A stretch of DNA of 15,328 nucleotides from Amoebophrya sp. AT5.2 (Eukaryota > Sar > Dinophyceae > Syndiniales > Amoebophryaceae): assembly GCA_005223375.1 (NCBI GenBank), contig RXOD01005202.1:1-15328 (forward strand). The letters are read 5' to 3'. The number at the start of each line of letters is the position of its first letter. The stretch's first letter is position 1. Shown here piece after piece: positions 9,101-15,328 of the stretch. Both the position numbers and the translations under genes were made by a program. The notes beneath the pieces are model-generated. The model was not told the origin of the DNA. It was given only the letters and a program-made list of their open reading frames with translations, and searched no databases.

Positions 9101-11767
9101 CCTGGGACCTGCATGCCTCCCGGCGCCTGCTGCAGCAAGTTTGGCGTGTTCGTGATGTCTGTTGTCGACGGTGTCTCCCCGAACGGCAGCGAGGGCTTGT
9201 TAAGTGGCGTGGAGGCGCTCCCGTTTCCGTTTCCGTTCGCGGCCCCTCCCGCTCCCACAACCTTCACGACGTTCCTCGCCTGTGGGCGGATTTTGTCGTC
9301 CTTGCGCACCACTACAACCGAGAACGCCACCTGGTCCCCCGGCTCGACGCGGCACGAACTTCCGAGCGCCTGGAATTCTTCCTTCGACACGAATACGTCG
9401 CGGTCGAACAGGCGGCCGAACGCCGGACAATTGATGAAAGCGGTCCCCTGGTTACTGGCCGCGACCGACTTCATGACGCCCTGGTACCGCCGGTGCGGCT
9501 CCTGCTCAACTTGCTCGATGGAATGCATCGGTTCGTGCGAGACGTTGTTCTTGTTGTGCAGGAGTGCGGAGGTGGTGCCAGCTTGACCTTGTTGACCTCC
9601 TTGATGCCCATTCCCCGGGACCTGGGGGCGCGGCGGAGCGTTGAAGGATTGATGCGAGGTGGAATTCATATTGTTGTAGTGATGCAGCTGGGGTTGCTGG
9701 CCGCCCTCATGGTTGCCTGCACCGCCGCCGCCGGCCGCGCTCCCCCAACTGTTCCGGCCTGCAGCTCCCGACCCCATCGGGCCGTGATCCCGCCACGAGA
9801 AATCCCGCTCGGCGTTGCTCGGCACCAGCCCGCGATTGTAGTCGCTGTGGTGGTAGTTGTCGGAGTGCTGCTGGTGCTGATTGTGGCCGCTAGAATGTTG
9901 ATAGCCACCCTGCTGCTGACCATGATTGTAGGAGCTGCCTCCGCCACCTCTTGATTGCCCATGATGCCCATGATGCCCGTGGTCGGAGTGGTGATGGTAG
10001 CTGCTGTGGCGCATGGAGTAATTGTCCTGGTGGTGGCTACCTCCGCGACCCCCCGCCATCGAATACGACCCAGAGCGGTATCCGCCGCTGGAGCGGCCGT
10101 AGTGCTCCTCAAAGTGGCCGCCTTTGCCGGCGGCAGAATCGCGGTGCTGGTAGTGGTCACCCTTCCCGCCGGACCAGGAACCGTTCTTGCCGCCAGACCA
10201 CGAGCTGGTATCGGCGCGGCGAGGAAGACACTCCCCGAAACGAGAGTCGACCTGTGCGGATTTTAAGTTTAATTTCATGCTGGATTCTTATATCTACTTT
10301 AACTTTAGACTAGCACTATCTATGCGATGGCTTGAAAATTTCTTGTGGTGAAGGTGTATGCTAGTCCTTCCTGAAAATTATGCCAGTGATCAAATTTAAA
10401 ATCAAAAAGAATGAGAAACGGCGCTAGGCCAACATAGATATTAACAAGAAGTATAGTACGTAGACAGCTGGGATGGATCCGCCAGCAACCTCTTCCTTCA
10501 CTGAGTCGGCGATGCGAACTCGCTCGCCGAATCGTTCTTCTAATCTCGCCCGGCACTCTCGTTCGGTTTCCGGTGAATTGGAATGCAGCCGCAGCATCAG
10601 CGGAACCTGCCCGTTTCGAGTTTGCTTCGGATAGCGTCCACACTCCAGCGCGACCTGGACAAACCCGAGCAGATCGCCATCCGCAAAGAAGTTGTGCGCA
10701 ATGTCGATCTCAGAAAAAACGCCCCGGCAGATGATGCCTGAAGTGGTCAATTTTTGATTCTGATGGAGGATGTTGCATAATTTATAGCGATCATGTTGAC
10801 CACGACAACTTCACTAAGTACAGCAAAATGGTGAGGACGGTGAATGTTTTGAGTAGCCTTCTGCTCTTACATATGTGAAAACCGCTCTGCTTTCGTCCAC
10901 CGTCTGCTCTGGTGTCAGTGAAAATTATACATAGTACTCACGACTTCTAGGGGGCTCCTGTTAAATAAAGAATGGCGCTACAACATCCTCTGGCAACATA
11001 AATCAATGAATCAGTAAAGATCTTCACGACCAGCACCAGTCATCATCGATCATAGCAGTACCTTCGACGAGCTCTCGTGCTTTGGAGTTGAAAGCGTTGT
11101 GCTGGAGGGACAATTCGGATTTCTGGTGCGGGGAAACGGGCAGCTTGGAGACGAAGTAGGAGACGCCGTCGCCGGAGGGGCCGAGGTAGTTCCCAGCCAA
11201 GTTCACGCAGACGTGGTTGTACATCTCCGGACGCAGCGAGAGGTTGTCTGTAGTGTGCGACAAGTTTTCGGAGCAGTTTGTTTCACGGTTGTAGTTCTGT
11301 GGTGCTTATAATCTGCGCTGCTTCTTTTTCTTGCTTGTGGTTTGAATCAAGAGAACTGGTGGAGCAACAGCAAATTTCCGTATGATAGTACTTTCCGTGA
11401 CGGTGATATCGGACCAGCGCTCCAGGTCCCTCGCGCGGAACCGCGACTGGCCGAGATCCAGTTTCAGATAGTCGTCTTCCACGAACAAGTGCTGCTCGCC
11501 GCGCACCCGTCGCTTCCCGCGCGCGGGCTGTCCAGGAGGCCCACCTCCCCCGGCCATGTTGATGTTGCTGCTGCTGTTGCCGGCCCCGTGCTGGTTGTGG
11601 CTCTGGTTGCCGTTTCCGCCCATGGACGTCGAACCGGGCGGGGAATGGCGATCCAAGGCCCAGCGAGGCACGACCCCGGGAGACGACTGCACCCCGGGAA
11701 TACTAATGCCGGGCGGAGGAGGAGAGGCAATACCCGGAGGCGCCGTCGGTGAACTCAGGGCCGCCAT
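6172..11767 (-). CDS. Large low-complexity protein with a cold-shock-like domain (six exons)
   Basis: Proposed exons, read on the minus strand: 11767-11392, 11247-11062, 10737-10460, 10251-9082, 8626-7646 and 7530-6172. Together they give 4350 nt, a 1449-residue product. The phases (1, 1, 0, 0, 0) match at every join. The ATG at 11767 is in AGGATGG context with an in-frame TAA just upstream. Residues 1-105 are Pro/Gly/Asn-rich with a basic patch (GKRRVRG). Residues of about 110-280 look folded (NLSLRPEMYNHVCVNLAGNY, GIICRGVFSEIDIAHNFFAD). Residues 281-530 are rich in Gly, His, Ser, Tyr and Gln with scattered RGG-like Arg/Gly pairs. A cold-shock-like domain lies at about 534-611. Gln/Asn/Tyr-rich tracts follow to about 890. 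Then comes a mostly ordered, helix-like region to about 1130 (DIDELVNGVHLVSHPDG, YLETWLQRGEYDTMLQHTM, YFVSHVNINQYDFRPELKER), and a long Gly/Ser/Ala/Gln tail. The composition suggests a cytoplasmic or nuclear RNA-binding, condensate-forming protein, which is inference. The folded N- and C-terminal regions were not recognised. Confidence 0.8.
8716..8843. repeat. Tandem duplication (about 64 bp, two copies) inside an intron
   Basis: Seen: 8716-8778 and 8779-8843 are adjacent copies that start TCGATAGAAA and end AAACAC or AAAACAC. They share AATGAAGAAAATAAGCATGG and differ by a few substitutions and small indels. They lie in the fourth intron (8627-9081) of the large gene, which at 455 nt is the longest intron seen here. 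The duplication explains part of its length. Confidence 0.88.
9259..9492 (-). other. Cold-shock-like (OB-fold) domain of the large protein
   Basis: Seen: from about residue 534 to 611, the order GVMKSVAASNQGTAFINCP, then RDVFVSKEEF, then VEPGDQVAFSVVV, then RPQARNVV. This is the sequence plan of cold-shock domains: a Lys-x-x-Asn strand, the RNP1 strand, the RNP2 strand DVFV, the loop GDxVxFxV and the terminal PxAxNV. Known: these domains bind single-stranded RNA or DNA through stacked aromatics. Several of those positions are changed here: Trp to Ser and Phe to Val before RNP1, the first RNP1 aromatic to Thr, and the His after RNP2 to Ser. Binding may therefore be weak or altered. Confidence 0.82.
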
Positions 11768-13570
11768 CCTGGTGCCGGTTTAACTTTAGTTCGTGATGTA
11801 GATGTGGCGCTCCTGCTTATTGGCGGTCTTGTGGTCGTCCTTCTCCTTGTTCTGTTGTCCCGGTTCCACCTCTTGCCCGTATCTTCAAACCGCCAAAGAC
11901 GAAGTCGAAGTCGTTTTCTCCTGACGCACGCGAGAGTCGTGATCCAGGGAAATCGCGACTCGGTTGCTCTTTCGTTTCACAGCTGCAGTCGCCGCGCAGC
12001 AGGAAGAGAATCAATGATCCTGGGTTTCTTGTTGAGCCCTATCACGCGAAGACGAAAGAGCTTTAGCGTTTGAAGTGTACCTACTACGTTCCCGTTCGTA
12101 GAGCTAGAGGCAATACACTGCAAGAAGTGCAGGCAAGCGGAGTCTGACTTTCGTCGACTTGTTTTGAATCTGAAGGACGAGGACGGACTTCGAGCTTATA
12201 AATCGTATACGATGGCCGTGGCTCTGGCTGAAGCGTATATTTAGTCTTGACTTCGACTTACACGGATCGCCAAAGCGTAAACGTAGCGGCACAAACTGAC
12301 GCGGATAGTCTACGGCGCGAACGTATCAAGGAAGTCGAAGCCGGAAGTTGTAGTCAGTATTGTGAATATTGTTCAGGAGGACTAAAAAGTTGTGCAACTA
12401 GTGTTTGCGGTTGGTTCTCGTCATCAAAAAGCAAAAATAGTGTCCGTCGTCTTCGTCAACATAGATCATACAAATACACCGCCTACACCTTTGCTTCCTC
12501 GAAATGCGACGGAGTTCGAGTTTGATTCAATTAAATTTAGGGTGAAGATTTCACAGTTACATGCAACGGGCGTCGATGTTCCAGAGCTCCTTTAGATGAT
12601 CTTTTGCGAAGAATATTTCACTGAAAACCTGAGCTAGATTTTGAATTTGATTCAGAACGGCTTCAATGGAAGATTTGATCTCATCACACACTTGCTTCTG
12701 AGATTGAAAATGATCGACGTCAGAGGCGCGGAAAAATATTCTTTATGTTTATAATCGTTTTGGAAGGTCTGATCTACTGGTACTGCACGTAGACTAAGTT
12801 CTCAATTCCGTCTCGATGGGCTTTTCTTAGGATGAGAGTTACGCCCTTGAGCACCACAGAAATAGGTCTTCACAATGAGAATGACAATGGCCGATGAAGA
12901 AACTGAGAGTGTGCTGAATTCGGTGAACGTGAACGTGAAGGCCGGAGGGTTAGTAGATTTAAAGAAGTCTCTTCACTAGGTTGAGACCAGGGGGGCTCGC
13001 TTCTCGCGAACGACGACTATATCGCTACATCAACCGCTTTTCGTTTTCAATAGCTTCGAATGCGTGTTCCTGATCTTGCTCCGAGTAAGTTCCGTAGTTG
13101 GTTTCTGAGAAATAAAAGAAAGAGCTAGAGCGTTTTTTTTGGGGGTACTAGAGGAGAGGAAGTCATGAAGGCCTGTCAAGATGCGGGTTGTAAAAATATG
13201 GTTTATTTATAGAAGGTACTTAACATTGACATAGCAGAGCATGGCGATGCCGCAGCAGCGCGTGTGACCGTGGATCACAGTAGCACATGAGAAGGACGAA
13301 GGACAAGAACGGGGGGACCGACTGCGATGATGATCCGGATCACGCCGCCTCAACTACTCGTCACTCGAACACTCGCACTTGTCCTTGTTTGTGAAGTCAT
13401 TGCCTTTAATATTTCACGCGCGACATCAGACTGCGGCGCTGAATCACAAATCCAGCTTATTTACATACAAATAGATGTTGACGAGATCATCCACGCGGAG
13501 GTCGTTTCGAATGAATTGTTCCATGATGTGCAATCGGCCTCCGGATAGGGATAGAGATACATTCATGGCT
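11768..13570. other. 1.8-kb intergenic region without a supported gene
   Basis: This stretch separates the start of the large minus-strand gene (11767) from the stop codon of the reductase gene (13571). It should contain the promoter and 5' leader of the former and the 3' end of the latter. No frame on either strand has coding-like codon use over a useful length. A hydrophobic plus-strand frame at 11804-12073 and another at 13327-13548 look incidental. Words related to GAAGTC/GACTTC recur between about 11898 and 12340. A T/G run is at about 13132-13145. Confidence 0.5.
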
Positions 13571-14760
13571 TCACTTTTTCTTTCCCAGCTCCACGCTCCT
13601 GTCCGTCGCCGCGCTCACGGCGCTGATGACGGCGTTTCTGAACCCGTGCTCCTCTAGCGCGCTCGTGCCTGCGATGGTCGTCCCTGCGGGCGACTCCACC
13701 TGGTTCTTCAGCACCGCCGGGTGTTCGCCCCTCTCGATCACCATCTTCGCGGCGCCCATCACGGTCTGGGCGGCCAGCTTCATGGCGAGCGGCCGCTGCA
13801 GGCCCTTCTTCACGCCGCCGTCCGACAAAGCCTCGATCAGCATGTACACGTACGCTGGGCCGGACCCAGACAAACCAGTCACCGCATCCATGTACGCCTC
13901 GGAAGGAAGCTGTAGGTGTTCGTTTCTGATTTTGATGGGAGCTTATTTGGGAGCTATCTATGGTGGAAGAGGAAGTCGTCAGCATAACGCGATGAGGATG
14001 AAGATGTAATATCTGATCTCACATCAAAAAAAACCTGATTTAGTAGTACCTCACAGCAGAGCCCAATCGCGTTGAATATGCTCTCCACGACGGGTATGAG
14101 GGGCTTTGCGCTCTCGTCCGTAAATGGGTTCACTGCGTAGGCAGAGGCAGCTGCATTCACCAATGCCGGCGTGTTTGGCATCACCCGGATTATCTCGCCG
14201 TGAGCGCCGAGGTTGGCCACGAGCGTCTGTTGAAGTTGATATTTTTGTGCGGAGTTCGTTGAGGCTTGCGCGCCGGTCCAGGCGACAAGAAGCTGCGGAG
14301 ACCAATCTCGGTGCCGGGATACATTTATTTTATGTGTCGTATTAGAAAGATAGGCCCGCAACGGCAAGACCAAGAGGAAGAGGCAGGCTGTACGTTATAC
14401 CTCAAGCGTCACCCCTGCCATGATCGACACGAACACCTTTCCCTTTCCGTACGGTCCCTTTTCTGTTCCCATCTTGACTTCGCTACAAAGCTGCGCAAAA
14501 CCTTGCGGCTTTACTGCGATTAGGATGATGTCGCTCCCACGCACCACCTTTTCGTTGTCGGCCAGACAGACGTTTACGGCGTACTTCTCCTTCAGATATT
14601 GTAGCCTCGCTTCCGTGACGTCGGACACAAGCATGTTCGACGCGGGGAAGAGCTTTTTCTTCAAAATCCCCCCGATGAGCGCTTCAGCCATCATTCCGCC
14701 GCCAAGAAAGCCAAGCTTCGGCGTTGGGACAGGCATCGCAGGGGCTGCTGTACTAGTCAT
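13571..14760 (-). CDS. Pyrroline-5-carboxylate reductase (three exons)
   Basis: It catalyses the last step of proline synthesis, reducing 1-pyrroline-5-carboxylate to L-proline with NAD(P)H. Exons, read on the minus strand, are 14760-14401, 14226-14050 and 13909-13571, giving 291 residues against about 270-280 in the family. Introns 14400-14227 (GTATAA...CAACAG) and 14049-13910 (GTACTA...CTACAG) are both phase 0. The joins reproduce family spacing exactly: GVTLE joins TLVANLG before [10 protein letters not shown], and GLCCE joins [10 protein letters not shown] before [10 protein letters not shown]. Visible motifs are the Rossmann loop [15 protein letters not shown] (residues about 17-31), AVKP in the middle of the NAD(P) domain, [18 protein letters not shown] and the C-terminal family signature [19 protein letters not shown]. 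The short N-terminal extension of about 14 residues (Ala/Pro-rich) is not a clear targeting peptide, so the enzyme is probably cytosolic. The protein ends in LGKKK at a TGA. A divergent plus-strand gene lies upstream. Confidence 0.95.
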
Positions 14761-14991
14761 AATTGATACTATACGCTGTCAGCCGAGTGCTTGGAAAAAA
14801 ATGACAGGATGGGAATCAATGAATTAAGCGTTTCCAAACGACTTCGGTGGGCTTATATATTGATTCTTTTGGTTTTGGAAATTGAATGACACTAGTTGAA
14901 AGAGCTGAAATTGAAGTTATGCATCATGCGTCCTTGAATTATATGCAAGCAACTATACACATACTTCTTACACTTCACTTTACTTACTTAG
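14761..14991. promoter_or_regulatory. Divergent spacer, probable promoter region of the reductase gene
   Basis: This stretch is 231 bp between the minus-strand ATG at 14760 and a plus-strand exon whose acceptor ends at 14991. It holds AT-rich tracts (TTATATATTG near 14853) and the pyrimidine-rich plus-strand acceptor (CACTTCACTTTACTTACTTAG). Part of it must be intron of the plus-strand gene if that acceptor is used. A short plus-strand frame from an ATG at about 14808 (hydrophobic, 26 codons) could be a first exon, but its visible donor does not match the phase. Confidence 0.4.
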
Positions 14992-15328
14992 GATCGAGGC
15001 GTTGAGACAGCAACTTGTTCAACATGGCTACCGCATTGATCTTACCACGCAATTACTGATCGACGAGGATCTTCGCGGAGGATCTCGATCAATCTCTTGC
15101 AACACAAGCGCAACACCAGCCTCTGTTTTCTTTGATGCAAAATGGACATCAGGGACACGTCCGAGAGCCATCACGACTTTTGGGGCCACGCGTGGTATCT
15201 GCAACTATATCATCGGGCCGAAGAAGACTTACTACTCCAACGGGTCCGTCTCCAAGCCGCCCGGCGACCCGCCTCCGCCCCCACCCCGCCAGGGGCCCCC
15301 GCCCCCGCCCCGCGACCAGCCCGCAACC
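14992..15328 (+). CDS. Partial plus-strand exon of an unrecognised proline-rich protein
   Basis: Seen: after the acceptor CTTAG the frame is open for 112 full codons to the window edge, first full codon at 14993 (acceptor phase 2). It reads IEALRQQLVQHGYRIDL, then TPASVFFDAKWTSGTR, then GICNYIIGPKKTYYSNG, and enters a proline run (SKPPGDPPPPPPRQGP). Codons become strongly G/C-ending after 15190, which favours this frame over the two alternatives, including one with an ATG at 15142. No start codon lies in frame before the acceptor, so the gene begins in an upstream exon. The 3' end is outside the window. The function is not recognised. A proline-rich linker follows a short folded segment. Confidence 0.55.

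Noticed and set aside
9097..9954. Plus-strand open frame of 285 codons
   Set aside because: It lies opposite the exon holding the cold-shock-like domain. It is rich in Val, Leu and Arg, as expected from reading a Gly/His/Gln-rich exon backwards.
11248..11391. Introns as recently inserted mobile introns
   Set aside because: Donors share about 6-8 bases, but I saw no longer sequence similarity between introns, no terminal inverted repeats and no flanking duplications.
11804..12073. Small plus-strand frame with a hydrophobic start, like a membrane protein
   Set aside because: It lies just upstream of the large minus-strand gene. Codon use is not coding-like, and the hydrophobic run comes from a short low-complexity stretch.
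13327..13548. Small plus-strand frame with a signal-peptide-like N-terminus
   Set aside because: It is 73 codons with mixed codon use, next to the 3' end of the reductase gene. No family, acceptor or conserved motif supports it.
14420..14827. Plus-strand frame of 135 codons
   Set aside because: It lies opposite the first exon of the reductase gene, whose Rossmann motif and family match are clear.
1..15328. CRISPR arrays, tRNA or rRNA genes, insertion sequences, bacterial operons
   Set aside because: I saw no regularly spaced repeat array, no cloverleaf with a T-loop signature, no rRNA-like conserved core and no transposase motif.

Overview
The window looks like nuclear DNA from a unicellular eukaryote. 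Genes are split by short introns (about 55 to 455 nt). Exon reading frames join correctly across GT...AG borders. There are no bacterial operon features. The confident genes are all on the minus strand, with one partial gene entering from the right on the plus strand. The mix of GC-rich exons, AT-richer introns, a cold-shock-type domain inside a long Gly/Ser/His/Gln-rich protein and many proteins without a recognisable family would fit an alveolate such as a dinoflagellate relative. That placement is a guess: no sequence here identifies the lineage.

Layout, left to right. At 269-652 (-) is an exon of an unrecognised protein, and at 1154-2236 (-) an unrecognised 360-residue protein with a disordered Pro/Ala-rich first half. 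Between them lies a strong 19-bp-arm hairpin (729-770). A repeat-bearing spacer (2237-2824) follows. At 2825-4518 (-) is a multi-exon gene of unknown function, whose exons contain two similar Cys-Pro-Leu-Gly...Ala-Asn segments. The stretch 4864-5730 has coding-like open frames on both strands and I could not assign it firmly. A non-coding gap (5730-6171) leads to the largest gene.

The largest gene is at 6172-11767 (-). It has six exons whose phases all match and a predicted product of 1449 residues. The product has a cold-shock-like domain (about residues 534-611) set inside long low-complexity tracts, with well-ordered segments of unknown family on either side. About 1.8 kb of spacer separates it from a three-exon pyrroline-5-carboxylate reductase gene (13571-14760, -). 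This is the only gene whose enzyme can be named with high confidence, and its exon joins are checked against the family. Across a short divergent spacer an open plus-strand exon (14992-15328) runs off the window into a proline-rich tract.

The main unexpected signal is at the splice sites. Nearly every intron I could define in three genes starts with GTAC, mostly GTACT or GTACA, rather than the usual GTAAG or GTGAG type, and most end in ACAG or TCAG. The genes have no obvious shared pathway: one is proline biosynthesis, one is a probable RNA-binding scaffold, and the others are of unknown role.
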